From Bog-950 sp964615305 (GTDB lineage: Bacteria; Bacteroidota; Bacteroidia; Chitinophagales; LD1), in NCBI GenBank assembly GCA_964615305.1, contig CAZTNA010000002.1:124001-188000 (forward strand): a stretch of 64,000 bases of DNA, read 5' to 3'. The translations under genes and the position numbers were made by a program. This document shows positions 16,093 to 25,500 of this stretch, piece after piece (positions within the stretch are counted from its first letter, which is position 1; each line of letters starts with the position of its first letter). Below the pieces are notes generated by a model. The model ran no database searches. It was not told where the DNA came from and was given only the letters and a program-made list of their open reading frames with translations.

Positions 16093-17865
16093 TTACTCTA
16101 TCAAAAGTTTTTTTACAGCTAAATTGGAATTAGATTGAAGCTGCAAAAAATATAATCCTTTTTGCAGTTTGCATACATCAATTTGAGTTACAGATGTGTT
16201 CAATAAGAACTCTTGAACTTTCATTCCTTGCACATTGAATAGTGTTGCAGTAATATTTGTTTTATCTAATTCTGAAACGCCAATTACAAACTCGTTAGCA
16301 GCAGGGTTCGGATAAATTGAAAAATCTAAATTTTCAGATACATCAGCAACATCCGTAATCCCCTGATTTATTTTTGCAATCCACCCATCAGGGCGTTCTC
16401 CTCCTGAGCCAATATAGCTTGCATCAATGTAGTAACTGCCATCGTTATCGCAGTTCATTTGTACCTCATATTTCCCGACTGTGTATACACTATTGCCATT
16501 AACAGCTACACTATAGATCCGTTCACTATTATTTGAACCGCCAAAACTTTTGGCCCATCTAAAATCGCCAGCAGTATTCAGCTTGCACAGATAAGCATCG
16601 GTGCTTCCGTTAGAGGTGATAATGTATGCCCCTGCCCCCGGGTTAAAATCTAATGTTCCTGAGTAAGTTCCGGCAAGGTATATATTATCTGAGGCATCGA
16701 GTGTTATGCGCGTTGCCCGTTCGCCATCCCAAGTGTTGCCAATGCTTTTTGCCCAAATGTAATTGCCCGAAGCATCGAGTTTAGCAATGAAAATATCGGA
16801 GTAACCATTAGATGTTAACGTGGTGGAACCCATAGTTATGGTTCCCATAAAACTACCGGCAACTAAAACATCTGATGCTCCATTAACAGCTACTGCATTA
16901 GCATAGTTGTAAGAGTATATAGGAGAGTTATCCATTCCGCCAATCTTCTTCGCCCATTGAAAACTGCCGTTAGCTGTGAGTTTTAAGAGGAACCCTTTTT
17001 GAACGGTATCGGATAAAATGGAAGTGGCAACTGTATCAGGATTAAAATCAGCAGTCCCCATAAATTCTCCGGATACGTAAAAATTCCCCGATGCATCTAC
17101 GGAAATTGAACGCGGATAAACAAGACCACTAGCTCCTGCGGTATCTACCTTAATATCTTTTACCCAGAGAAAATCTCCGTTGCTATCAAACTTCAGCACA
17201 TATCCGCTTGGAGCTGTAGATGCCAATATAAAGCTGCTGGTGTCGGGGTCAAAATCTATAACTTCTTTATAGCGTCCGGCAATGCATATATTGTTTGATG
17301 CATCAATTGTCATGGCGGGTCCTTCTTCTACTTCACCGTTACCGCTTCCCGCACTAAAACTATTTTCCCATTGCTTTACCCACAAAAAGTTTTCGTTGGC
17401 ATCCAACTTTAATAAAAAATAAGCATTGCCACCGGTTGGGTATATGCCGTTATTTACCGTAGTGTCTAAGTCGAAATCTACTGTGCCGCTGAAATACCCC
17501 AAAACCAACAAATTGCCGGCAGCATCTTTTTTCATGGAGGATATGCCCACATAGCTGTATAATGAATAATCGCCCAGGGTAATTACTTTACTAAAATTAT
17601 CGGCTGCGTTTAGCTTGAGAAGAAAAGCATTCCCTCGTCCATATCCATCAGGTGCGCACGCACGAATTGCCGTACCTGCCCCTAAATCGAAATCTACAGT
17701 ATCGGTGAAATGCCCACCAATATATTTATTATCCTGACCATCTATAACAACAGACAAAGCACGGTCAGAATAAAAACGACCAATGCTCGATGCCCAGTCC
17801 ACCGTTTGTGCGGTTGTAGTGCTTGCAATAAGTAACAAAACAGGAGTGATAAATTTGTATAGCAT
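16093..17865 (-). CDS. Secreted beta-propeller (SBBP-repeat) protein with type IX sorting domain
   Basis: A 590-residue protein. A signal peptide (MLYKFITPVLLLIASTTTAQ) is followed by about eight repeats of the pattern WAKSIG...DASGNIYLAGxFxGTxDFxPG...SDAYLCKLNTAGDF, typical of bacterial SBBP beta-propeller repeats. The last 75 or so residues, from FSIYPNPAANEFVIG to AVKKLLIE, form a type A type IX secretion sorting domain with the YPNPA start motif, so the protein is likely exported across the outer membrane and anchored or released. Function is unknown. It lies 32 bases downstream of the large lipoprotein gene on the same strand, suggesting an operon. Confidence 0.88.
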   Translation of the reverse strand: MLYKFITPVLLLIASTTTAQTVDWASSIGRFYSDRALSVVIDGQDNKYIGGHFTDTVDFDLGAGTAIRACAPDGYGRGNAFLLKLNAADNFSKVITLGDYSLYSYVGISSMKKDAAGNLLVLGYFSGTVDFDLDTTVNNGIYPTGGNAYFLLKLDANENFLWVKQWENSFSAGSGNGEVEEGPAMTIDASNNICIAGRYKEVIDFDPDTSSFILASTAPSGYVLKFDSNGDFLWVKDIKVDTAGASGLVYPRSISVDASGNFYVSGEFMGTADFNPDTVATSILSDTVQKGFLLKLTANGSFQWAKKIGGMDNSPIYSYNYANAVAVNGASDVLVAGSFMGTITMGSTTLTSNGYSDIFIAKLDASGNYIWAKSIGNTWDGERATRITLDASDNIYLAGTYSGTLDFNPGAGAYIITSNGSTDAYLCKLNTAGDFRWAKSFGGSNNSERIYSVAVNGNSVYTVGKYEVQMNCDNDGSYYIDASYIGSGGERPDGWIAKINQGITDVADVSENLDFSIYPNPAANEFVIGVSELDKTNITATLFNVQGMKVQEFLLNTSVTQIDVCKLQKGLYFLQLQSNSNLAVKKLLIE

Positions 17866-17897
17866 GATTCTACTGATTTACTCTGATTTGATAGATA

Positions 17898-20342
17898 TTA
17901 ATTCTTCCTAATAGTTACATGAGCTTGCCCTCCACTGCAGTCGGCTACATAATGATCGCAATTGCCGTCTAAGCATCCTCCCCAAGAGGCACCGTAACCT
18001 ACGTAGTATGTACCGGTCGTAGCAGGGTCAATTCCATACATATATCCAAAGAGCCAGCCGGGGGTTGTTGCATTCCATGTTTCTGAATACGTGGCGCCAT
18101 ACCCTAACGTAATGGTTACGGAGTAGGAAACTGCATCGTCAACAGGGTTTATAGCCACACCACAGTTCGTATAATGCCAATCGTTTCTATCATGATGATA
18201 AGTAGTGAGCGGTGCGTAATAATCAAGCAAATTGGGGTCATTATTTATTTTTACTGTACCTTTCACCTCTTGCAGTAGTACCCAGTTAGGGTACGAAGTT
18301 GATTTTACATATACTTCGGCAGTAATAGATTCAGTTCCGGAAAGCACATCTTCGTCAGTAGCTGTGTAAAGCACGCTATTGGTGGTTGTTTCATAAACTG
18401 TAGTGTTGCCCTCAAGATGCCCGTAGGTGCCAGGTATGCTCCATACTACTTTATAGGAAAGTACGTTGTTGGAGACTATGGGGTCTGTTCCGTCTCCCTG
18501 CAACAATCTTAAAGTAACTGTAGAGGTTCCAAACGAAGGCCGGAGAGTAGCTCCGTTTGGCTTCATGACTATTGACAGACTTTTCACATTTACATAGGCA
18601 GTATCTGTACCTATATCTCGTGTACCGTTAGGCCCATCTATGTAAGCTCGAACGTAGATGGTTTCAATATTACTTTCATCAGGCGCATCCTCTGCATAAT
18701 AAATAATAGATGTGCTGTTTGTAGGATTTGTGGTAGTTACATTACCGGGCTTAAAGTAACCAAACTGGCCAGAAGTTGACCAAACATATTTTATGCTTTC
18801 TCCGGTAGAAAGGTCACCGGTAGCAGAAACAGTTAATGTATGATTGGTAAAAGTATTAACTGTTGAGTTTTTGGGCGTAATAGATACATCGTTGTCTTTA
18901 CTTAACACTGTCCATTCTTCAAGATTTTTGCAGCCCGAAACTATAGTGAAGCGCTCATCTATCGGATTTGCTTTTTTTAATACCGAACCTGCATTCCCAG
19001 GATTTGCATAAGCTTCAATTACAGAAGATAAAAGCCCGTCTGCTAAAAAATTTGAATACTCCGTTTGTATTTCTTGATTTTCTTCAATGTTTGACATAGT
19101 CTGAAATTCCTGCGCATTGCCAGACGCAGCCTGAATTCCACTTATGAGGTTTTTGTAAATTTTGGCTCGGGTGTTAGAGCTCCACAATGCATAGTCGCTG
19201 AAATCTTTTAGAGCTTCAGCGAATTCACCATCTTTCACCAAATCAATAGTAGATGGCCTTAAAGCAATTTTTACTTCATCAATATAGTCGCGAACCACCT
19301 GAATATTATTCGGCAGTACTTTATACATCTGATTGGAGTGGTGAGTAACATTAAGAAGTAGGGGCATCAATAAATCTGCCGCAAAAAAATCTACACACAA
19401 ATCTTCATACTTTATTTTTTCTGCATCTGTCATAGTAATGCCGGACTGTATTTCACCAGGACCAATAATGCGTACCTTCCACGTAGATTCCTTTTCGTTA
19501 CTCTGTAATGGAAGGGCTTGAGGACCTGAAGTTTCTGATAATCCTGCAGTGCCCTTCACAGGCATGTCATAATCTGATGTTGTAATATCCAGCATTTGTG
19601 AAATCAGAGTATGTGGTGAATTGGTGTTATCCCTGTAAGCAACTTTATACATATAGGCATGCGCCCTGCGTGCATAAGTATTGAGTATCTCTATGTTTTC
19701 ATCGCTACCTGCTTGAGGTTTTACTTTCATACCGCTTTTATAGCTTTCTGCATCCTGAACTTTAATCTGTCGGCCAATCAAATCAAGAACCGGTTTGTTA
19801 TGTATATCGGTTACTGCTTTTACGAACGGTTCTTTATATGCATCGGTTGTAAGTACATTGGGGTTGGCAATAAACAACTGTTCTAATTGTGCTTTGAACA
19901 CTGCAAATTGCGGGTATGCAGGTATTTTTTTGATGTAGGCAATGCGCTCTAAATCGCTACGCGAATACATTATGCCCAATCCGTAATAGAGCAATGCCTG
20001 TGCTGTGGTGGCTACAGAAATTTCTTTGTTGTCATCAGAGATAATTCCTGCCATTACAGGTTTATGGTTTTCATTAAAAAGAAAAACCACTTCGTATGTT
20101 CCGGCATTATACGCAATGGTGGCCTTACCATCTGAACCAACACCGAATTTTTGAGATAAGGAGTACACGCTTGTTTTAGACAAGTCAATGGAAGCACCTG
20201 ATGGAATTACTATCTGTATACCGAGCGTGCCAATTGGCTGGGGTTGATCGTCTTTATTTTTTTTGCATGATGTTATAGTAAGCAGAGAAACAAAAAAAAC
20301 GAATAAAAAACTCTTGCGAATTAGAAGGTACGACTGTTTCAT
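17898..20342 (-). CDS. Large lipoprotein with C-terminal Ig-like repeats, function unknown
   Basis: An 814-residue lipoprotein. The N-terminus MKQSYLLIRKSFLFVFFVSLLTITSCKKNKDDQP gives a lipobox with Cys26. A small beta domain follows at about 38-115 (GTLGIQIVIPSGASIDLSKTSVYS). A helix-rich middle of about 400 residues matches nothing I recognise. Two related beta-sandwich repeats then occur at about 490-590 and 595-700; both contain YVW/VVWS..G..G and a Y-x-A-x-D segment. The last 90 residues include four Cys (NCGVAI, GGCLDGNCDHYVADCSGG). It is probably surface-exposed. It is transcribed toward the SBBP gene. Confidence 0.75.
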   Translation of the reverse strand: MKQSYLLIRKSFLFVFFVSLLTITSCKKNKDDQPQPIGTLGIQIVIPSGASIDLSKTSVYSLSQKFGVGSDGKATIAYNAGTYEVVFLFNENHKPVMAGIISDDNKEISVATTAQALLYYGLGIMYSRSDLERIAYIKKIPAYPQFAVFKAQLEQLFIANPNVLTTDAYKEPFVKAVTDIHNKPVLDLIGRQIKVQDAESYKSGMKVKPQAGSDENIEILNTYARRAHAYMYKVAYRDNTNSPHTLISQMLDITTSDYDMPVKGTAGLSETSGPQALPLQSNEKESTWKVRIIGPGEIQSGITMTDAEKIKYEDLCVDFFAADLLMPLLLNVTHHSNQMYKVLPNNIQVVRDYIDEVKIALRPSTIDLVKDGEFAEALKDFSDYALWSSNTRAKIYKNLISGIQAASGNAQEFQTMSNIEENQEIQTEYSNFLADGLLSSVIEAYANPGNAGSVLKKANPIDERFTIVSGCKNLEEWTVLSKDNDVSITPKNSTVNTFTNHTLTVSATGDLSTGESIKYVWSTSGQFGYFKPGNVTTTNPTNSTSIIYYAEDAPDESNIETIYVRAYIDGPNGTRDIGTDTAYVNVKSLSIVMKPNGATLRPSFGTSTVTLRLLQGDGTDPIVSNNVLSYKVVWSIPGTYGHLEGNTTVYETTTNSVLYTATDEDVLSGTESITAEVYVKSTSYPNWVLLQEVKGTVKINNDPNLLDYYAPLTTYHHDRNDWHYTNCGVAINPVDDAVSYSVTITLGYGATYSETWNATTPGWLFGYMYGIDPATTGTYYVGYGASWGGCLDGNCDHYVADCSGGQAHVTIRKN

Positions 20343-20538
20343 AAATTTTGCTTTTTAGTTTTTAAAAAACATTTGTTAAACAATTATATATCATATTTTT
20401 TAACTCGCATAAAGCAATGTAGTAATATATATAAATATGTTAAAAAGCCAACTATCGCAAAAGAACTGCACATAGTCAAAGAAAGGTACAATTTGATTAC
20501 AATAGACAACCGAAAAGGGGAAGTCCATCTTTTCTCAC

Positions 20539-20565
20539 AAAAAATTAATGCGTTTAACCGTTAAT
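20539..20565 (-). terminator. Weak rho-independent-like terminator after nuoF
   Basis: On the minus strand, ATTAA-CG pairs imperfectly with CG-CA-TTAAT across a six-base loop, followed by six T. It begins about 16 bases after the nuoF stop. The stem is AT-rich with a two-base bulge, so the call is tentative, but it fits an operon end here. Confidence 0.35.
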
Positions 20566-20580
20566 GTAACGAAACTCGAT

Positions 20581-21954
20581 CTACAGGACTACCAGTTCTT
20601 CCTTCGTAATCAGGTGTTTTACTGTTTCCCATGGATCTGCTTCAAAGTGCTTGCGGTCTTTCACTTTTTCGGGGTAACGTACGTGATACTCAAACTCGTG
20701 GCGGAAATGGCGAATAGCTGCAGCCACCGGCCATGCAGCCGCATCGCCCAACGGGCAAATAGTATTGCCTTCAATTTTGCGTTGAATATCCCACAGCAAA
20801 TCAATGTCTTCCATTTTTCCGTAGCCGTGCTCTAAGCGCCAGGTTATTTTTTCTAGCCAACCTGTTCCCTCGCGGCAAGGCGAGCACTGCCCGCAGCTTT
20901 CATGATGATAGAAGCGCGAAAAATTCCAAGTATTGCGTACAATACACTGGCGGTCGTCATACACAATAAATCCACCCGAACCAATCATACTGCCTGTAGC
21001 AAAGCCGCCATCGCTCATGCTTTCATAAGTCATTAAGCGGGTTTCGTCTTTTGCTGTTTTAAACAAAAGATTAGCAGGAAGAATAGGCACCGATGAACCA
21101 CCCGGTACACACGCTTTCAACGGGCGGTCCGTTTGCATACCGCCACACCATTCATCACTCATTACAAATTCTTCCACGGTAATCCCCAATTCAATTTCAT
21201 ACACTCCGGGGTTCTTAATATTTCCTGAAGCAGAAATCAGTTTTGTTCCGGTAGATTTTCCGATTCCGATTTTAGCAAACTCATCGCCACCGTTCATTAT
21301 AATCCACGGCACATCCATAATGGTTTCCACGTTGTTTACCACTGTAGGGTTGCCATATAAGCCCACCACTGCCGGGAAAGGCGGCTTTATACGAGGGTTT
21401 CCTCGCTTTCCTTCCAAAGACTCTATCAAAGCCGTTTCTTCACCGCAGATATAAGCACCCGCACCGCAGGTAACGTGCACATCCAAATCGTAACCGCTGC
21501 CCTTGATGTTTTTTCCCAACCATCCGTTTGCATACGCTTCTTTGATAGCACGTTCTAGTATGCGGTATACCCACATATACTCACCACGGATATAGATGTA
21601 AGAGAGATGTGCTTCTAACGCAATACTTGAGGTAATCATTCCTTCCACTAACAAGTGCGGAAGTTTTTCCATTAGGTATCTATCTTTGAAGGTGCCCGGT
21701 TCAGACTCATCGGCATTGCAAACCAAATGGCGCGGGCGTCCGCTTTTTTTGTCAATAAAACTCCACTTCATACCTGTCGGAAACCCCGCACCGCCACGAC
21801 CGCGAAGACCACTCTTCTTTACTTCCTCTACAATATCGTTAGGCGCCATCTTCAGCGCTTTTTCTACAGAAGCGTAGCCGCCCTTGCTTCGGTAAACATC
21901 ATAAGTATGAATATTCGGAACGTTAACGTGTTCTAAAAGGATTTTTTTGCCCAT
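20581..21954 (-). CDS. nuoF: NADH-quinone oxidoreductase subunit F
   Basis: NADH- and FMN-binding subunit of complex I, 457 residues. The NADH-binding GRGGAGFPTG is at 52-61, the FMN-region ESEPGTFKDR at 83-92 and the GAGAYICGEETALIESLEG segment at 164-182. N3 4Fe-4S ligands C354, C357, C360 (ESCGQCSPCREG) and C400 are all present. It is the last complex I gene in the cluster: no nuoG follows, and the next gene on the strand encodes an unrelated lipoprotein 238 bases on. nuoE ends 14 bases upstream. Confidence 0.97.
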   Translation of the reverse strand: MGKKILLEHVNVPNIHTYDVYRSKGGYASVEKALKMAPNDIVEEVKKSGLRGRGGAGFPTGMKWSFIDKKSGRPRHLVCNADESEPGTFKDRYLMEKLPHLLVEGMITSSIALEAHLSYIYIRGEYMWVYRILERAIKEAYANGWLGKNIKGSGYDLDVHVTCGAGAYICGEETALIESLEGKRGNPRIKPPFPAVVGLYGNPTVVNNVETIMDVPWIIMNGGDEFAKIGIGKSTGTKLISASGNIKNPGVYEIELGITVEEFVMSDEWCGGMQTDRPLKACVPGGSSVPILPANLLFKTAKDETRLMTYESMSDGGFATGSMIGSGGFIVYDDRQCIVRNTWNFSRFYHHESCGQCSPCREGTGWLEKITWRLEHGYGKMEDIDLLWDIQRKIEGNTICPLGDAAAWPVAAAIRHFRHEFEYHVRYPEKVKDRKHFEADPWETVKHLITKEELVVL

Positions 21955-21968
21955 TTTCTGCAGGTTTA

Positions 21969-22505
21969 TTACACTTTACTTATCAACTCTACTTTGCCGA
22001 ATCTACAATCTTCAATTAAGGCGTCCATTTTTTCGGGAGTAAGAAACTCATGATAAAAATCGCCCAGTTGCAACATGGGAGCGTAGCCGCAAGCGCCTAA
22101 GCATTCAACACCTTTTACACTAAACATTCCATCGGCAGTTATTTCCCCCTGCTTTACATCTAATTTTTTACAAGTGTATTCCATCAGATCTTCCACTCCG
22201 CGTGTCATGCAGCAACCAGTATGGCAAAACTCAAACATATACTTGGCAACCGGCTGCTGGTTATACATAGTATAAAACGAAACCACTTCGTACACCTCAA
22301 TAGGTTTAATGTTAAGTAACTCAGCCACTTTATCCTGTGCCTCAATGCTTAACCAGTCTTCGTTGTCGTTTTGTAGTTCGTGCAAAATTGTAAGCAATGC
22401 ACTTTTATGTTTTCCTTCGGGGAAACGCGACTTTAACTCTGCTACACGAGCAAGAAAACGCTCGGTTACTTTTACTTCTTTGTGGCTCTTGACTATTAAA
22501 CTCAT
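21969..22505 (-). CDS. nuoE: NADH-quinone oxidoreductase subunit E
   Basis: Peripheral-arm subunit carrying the N1a 2Fe-2S cluster, 178 residues, thioredoxin-like fold. Ligands C94 and C99 (EFCHTGCCM) and C135 and C139 (ECLGACGYAP) have the spacing of E. coli NuoE. The adjacent C98 is extra. The N-terminal helical part (20-75) matches family length. It sits between nuoD and nuoF with short gaps of 41 and 14 bases. Confidence 0.95.
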   Translation of the reverse strand: MSLIVKSHKEVKVTERFLARVAELKSRFPEGKHKSALLTILHELQNDNEDWLSIEAQDKVAELLNIKPIEVYEVVSFYTMYNQQPVAKYMFEFCHTGCCMTRGVEDLMEYTCKKLDVKQGEITADGMFSVKGVECLGACGYAPMLQLGDFYHEFLTPEKMDALIEDCRFGKVELISKV

Positions 22506-22546
22506 TTCGTGTTTTGTATTAAAGCCCCCTTTAGGGGATTTAGGTT

Positions 22547-23788
22547 TTATGCATCTAACTCTCCTGCTATTACATTCAACGAACTCAAAATTAATATTGC
22601 ATCGCTCAGCAATCCACCTTTAATCATTTCGGTAAACGCCTGATAATAGATAAAACAAGGTCTGCGGAAATGCAAACGGTATGGAACTCGACTGCCATCA
22701 CTTATCAGGTAAAAACCTAACTCTCCGTTACCACCTTCTACACAATTATAAACTTCGCCTTTAGGCACCGGCACTTCGCCCATCACAATCTTGAAGTGAT
22801 AGATGAGTGCTTCCATGCTGGTATAAACTTCTTCCTTAGGTGGCAGATAATAATCAGGCACATCGGCATGGTAAGGGCCTTCGGGCAGGTTGTCTAACGC
22901 CTGCTGAATGATTCTTACACTCTGCCAAATTTCTTCGTTGCGCACACAATAGCGGTCGTATGTATCGCCTGTTTTTCCAACAGGCACATCAAACTGAAAA
23001 TCTTGATAAGAAGAATATGGATTAACTTTTCGTATATCGTAATCAACACCTGCAGCGCGAAGGTTAGGTCCTGTAAAACCATAACTCAATGCTTTTTCTG
23101 CACTGATACCGCCCACATTTATACACCGGTCCATAAATATTCTATTGCGCGATACGAGTGTTTCAAATTCTTTAAACGCTACAGGAAATTCTTTCAAGAA
23201 CGCACGAAGTTTTCTGAAACCTGTATCACTCAAATCTCTTTCTAAACCACCAATGCGTCCCATGTTGGTAGTTAAACGTGCACCGCAGAGTTCTTCATAA
23301 ATCTCATACACTTTCTCGCGGTATTGCATCACATATAAAAAACCAGTGAACGCACCACTGTCAACAGCGAGAATAGAATTACAAATTAGGTGGTCGGTAA
23401 TGCGAGCTAACTCCATCATGATTACGCGCAGGTATTGTGCACGCTTGGGCACTTCAACTCCCAAAAGTTTCTCCACTGTTAACCACCAGCCCATATTGTT
23501 GATGGGCGATGAACAATAGTTCATACGGTCGGTAAGCGGAGTAATTTGATAGAACGGACGGTTCTCTGCAATTTTTTCAAATGCGCGGTGTATGTAACCG
23601 ATAGTAGGTTCTGCATCGAGAATACGTTCGCCATCCATCAACAACACGTTTTGAAAAATGCCGTGTGTAGCCGGGTGTGTAGGGCCAAGATTCAGAATAG
23701 AAAGTTCGCTTCCATCTTCATTCTCGCGCTGACGAATCATGTCAGCATATTTTTCTTCAATAGTTAGCGTTGTAGGTAATGTACTCAT
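22547..23788 (-). CDS. nuoD: NADH-quinone oxidoreductase subunit D
   Basis: 49-kDa-type subunit lining the quinone site, 413 residues. Recognisable are LNLGPTHPATHG near residue 30, the GYIHRAFEKIAE segment, CSSPINNMGWW, and the C-terminal family ending SLNVIAGELDA. It is separate from nuoC, unlike the E. coli fusion, and nuoC lies two bases upstream, implying coupled translation. It contributes with nuoB to the quinone pocket. Confidence 0.96.
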   Translation of the reverse strand: MSTLPTTLTIEEKYADMIRQRENEDGSELSILNLGPTHPATHGIFQNVLLMDGERILDAEPTIGYIHRAFEKIAENRPFYQITPLTDRMNYCSSPINNMGWWLTVEKLLGVEVPKRAQYLRVIMMELARITDHLICNSILAVDSGAFTGFLYVMQYREKVYEIYEELCGARLTTNMGRIGGLERDLSDTGFRKLRAFLKEFPVAFKEFETLVSRNRIFMDRCINVGGISAEKALSYGFTGPNLRAAGVDYDIRKVNPYSSYQDFQFDVPVGKTGDTYDRYCVRNEEIWQSVRIIQQALDNLPEGPYHADVPDYYLPPKEEVYTSMEALIYHFKIVMGEVPVPKGEVYNCVEGGNGELGFYLISDGSRVPYRLHFRRPCFIYYQAFTEMIKGGLLSDAILILSSLNVIAGELDA

Positions 23789-23790
23789 TA

Positions 23791-24321
23791 TTATTTCGCG
23801 TTAGTGGTCTGCGGAATTCGTCCGAAATATCTATCATCCTTATCTGTACGGTTTGCATCTTCAAGTGGAAACTCTTTTCTCATTGGAAACGAAACCATTT
23901 CATCCATATTCAGAATTCGTTTTAGATCAGGGTGCCCGGTAAAAACAACCCCAAAGAAATCGTACGCTTCGCGCTCCATCCAATTAGCACAGTTAAACAA
24001 ACGAGTAGCAGTTTCTATTTCCGGGTTTTTGCCATTCAAGAATGTTTTGAAACGAATACGAACGTTATCGAGCCAATTGTGCATGTGATACACAACTGCA
24101 AACTGTTTTTCCAATTCGCTGTCGGGGTAATGCACAGCACCCAGGGTAGTAAGAAAGTTGAAACGAAGTGTTTCGTCATCGCGCAAAAACTGCATCAACT
24201 CAATTGCTTTATCGCGGTCAACTTCGAAAGTCAACATGCCGTATGGCTCTGTAAAATCTCTAACTGCTTCTCCAAAACGGGCAGTTATTTTTTCCTGAAT
24301 AGTAGTATGCTCTAGTGCCAT
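23791..24321 (-). CDS. nuoC: NADH-quinone oxidoreductase subunit C
   Basis: 30-kDa-type subunit of the complex I hydrophilic arm, 176 residues. The family signature ANWMEREAYDFFGVVFTGHPDLKR lies near 111-134, followed by RILNMDEMVSFPMRKEFPLED. No cofactor is bound. nuoB ends 13 bases upstream and nuoD begins two bases downstream. Confidence 0.95.
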   Translation of the reverse strand: MALEHTTIQEKITARFGEAVRDFTEPYGMLTFEVDRDKAIELMQFLRDDETLRFNFLTTLGAVHYPDSELEKQFAVVYHMHNWLDNVRIRFKTFLNGKNPEIETATRLFNCANWMEREAYDFFGVVFTGHPDLKRILNMDEMVSFPMRKEFPLEDANRTDKDDRYFGRIPQTTNAK

Positions 24322-24334
24322 TGTTTCTCGATGT

Positions 24335-24901
24335 TTAATTCACATTAATACCATAAGTAGCCAACATGGCTTTATACTCAGGCGAGTTTCTACGCGTGTA
24401 AGATTCGGTTTTTACTAACTCCTGTAACTTCATAACACCATCGAGAATTTGCTCCGGGCGTGGAGGACAGCCCGGCACATATACATCTACCGGAATTATC
24501 TTGTCTATTCCTTGTAATACAGAGTAAGTATCAAAAACTCCACCCGATGTGGCGCAAGCACCTACAGCAATTACCCAACGCGGTTCTGCCATTTGTTCAT
24601 AGACCTGGCGCAGCACCGGTCCCATTTTTTTAGAAATAGTACCCATAACCAAAAGCATATCTGCTTGGCGTGGAGAGAACGATGGGCGCTCTGAACCAAA
24701 ACGCGCTAAGTCATAAGTAGATGCCATAGTGGCCATAAATTCTATACCACAACAACTAGTAGCAAAAGGTAATGGCCATAAACTTTTACTACGTGCCAAG
24801 CCAACTATCTTATCAAGGGAGGTTAGCTGAAATCCGGGCCCGTTGTAGCCGTGTTCACTTGCCTTCAGTTGTGCTTTTTGTTCTATTGTAAGTTCTGCCA
24901 T
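24335..24901 (-). CDS. nuoB: NADH-quinone oxidoreductase subunit B
   Basis: PSST-type subunit holding the terminal N2 4Fe-4S cluster that reduces quinone, 188 residues. Ligands are the tandem C50-C51 (FATSCCGIEF), C116 (VGACATSGG) and C145 (VPGCPPRPEQ). The ARFGSERPSFSPRQADMLLV segment is typical. It is separated from nuoA by 77 bases containing a hairpin, the longest gap in the operon. Confidence 0.97.
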   Translation of the reverse strand: MAELTIEQKAQLKASEHGYNGPGFQLTSLDKIVGLARSKSLWPLPFATSCCGIEFMATMASTYDLARFGSERPSFSPRQADMLLVMGTISKKMGPVLRQVYEQMAEPRWVIAVGACATSGGVFDTYSVLQGIDKIIPVDVYVPGCPPRPEQILDGVMKLQELVKTESYTRRNSPEYKAMLATYGINVN

Positions 24902-24928
24902 AATTCAATTTATTAACGAGTTCATGTG

Positions 24929-24971
24929 CCGATATATATCATTGCCCCACCTATCTTATGGGCAATATCGG
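24929..24971. repeat. Interrupted inverted repeat between nuoA and nuoB
   Basis: ATTGCCC (24941-24947) pairs with GGGCAAT (24960-24966) around a 12-base loop. Outer CCGAT (24929-24933) pairs with ATCGG (24967-24971), leaving a seven-base bulge on the left arm. No T-tract follows on either strand. It lies just after the nuoA stop and could be a processing, stability or attenuation element between the two cistrons. Confidence 0.5.
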
Positions 24972-24978
24972 AACATCG

Positions 24979-25341
24979 TTATTCCCACTCCAATGCTCCT
25001 TTTTTAATGACGTAGAAAAAGCCAACGAGCAACAAGCCCATAAACAGCACCATCTTTATAAGTCCTTCCATTCCCATTTCGCGAAAATTAACGGCCCATG
25101 GATAAAGGAATATTACTTCTACATCGAAAAGCACAAAAAGTATGGCTACTAAAAAATATTTAACTGAAAATGGAATGCGCGCATTGCCATGTTGCGGAAT
25201 ACCGCATTCAAAGCTAGCGTCTTTGTTTCTGGAATTTCTTCGTGGGCCTATGAAATGCGACAACGCAAGCATAAGGGCAATAAACCCCGCTACAAAAACA
25301 AACTGAATAACGATAGGAACATAATCGAGTTGGGTAGTCAT
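24979..25341 (-). CDS. nuoA: NADH-quinone oxidoreductase subunit A
   Basis: Small membrane subunit of complex I, 120 residues with three transmembrane helices (about 8-30, 63-85, 92-113). The diagnostic loop DASFECGIPQHGNARIPFSVKYFLVAILFVLFDVEVIFLYPWA is intact, including the ECG and FDVE motifs that shape the quinone entrance. It is the first gene of the nuoABCDEF run and is preceded by a good -7 box. Divergent from parE. Confidence 0.96.
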   Translation of the reverse strand: MTTQLDYVPIVIQFVFVAGFIALMLALSHFIGPRRNSRNKDASFECGIPQHGNARIPFSVKYFLVAILFVLFDVEVIFLYPWAVNFREMGMEGLIKMVLFMGLLLVGFFYVIKKGALEWE

Positions 25342-25363
25342 ATTTAACTCTTTTAAAACGTGC

Positions 25364-25371
25364 CAAAAATA
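25364..25371 (-). promoter_or_regulatory. Candidate -7 box for the nuo operon
   Basis: On the minus strand this reads TATTTTTG, matching TAnnTTTG, 22 bases before the nuoA ATG. A T-rich stretch about 19 bases upstream may serve as -33. Confidence 0.45.
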
Positions 25372-25470
25372 AACTTCACGAGCAGATTAAAAACGATTTT
25401 ACTAACAGAATACAGATTATGACTAAATTCTATCTTTAGGATTGTCCTGTTTTTTATCAACACCGTGCAG

Positions 25471-25500
25471 TTGTTGATTTTTTATGCAATTCTACATTCG
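25471..25500 (+). promoter_or_regulatory. Candidate promoter for parE-parC
   Basis: TTG (25471-25473), a 19-base spacer and TACATTCG (25493-25500), one mismatch from TAnnTTTG, then CCCGCTTC. The spacing is the Bacteroidota optimum. The start codon is 71 bases downstream. Confidence 0.45.

Noticed and set aside
20373..20564. A 63-codon plus-strand frame in the gap after nuoF
   Set aside because: AT-rich intergenic sequence with no recognisable domain, signal or ribosome site, and it overlaps the candidate terminator.
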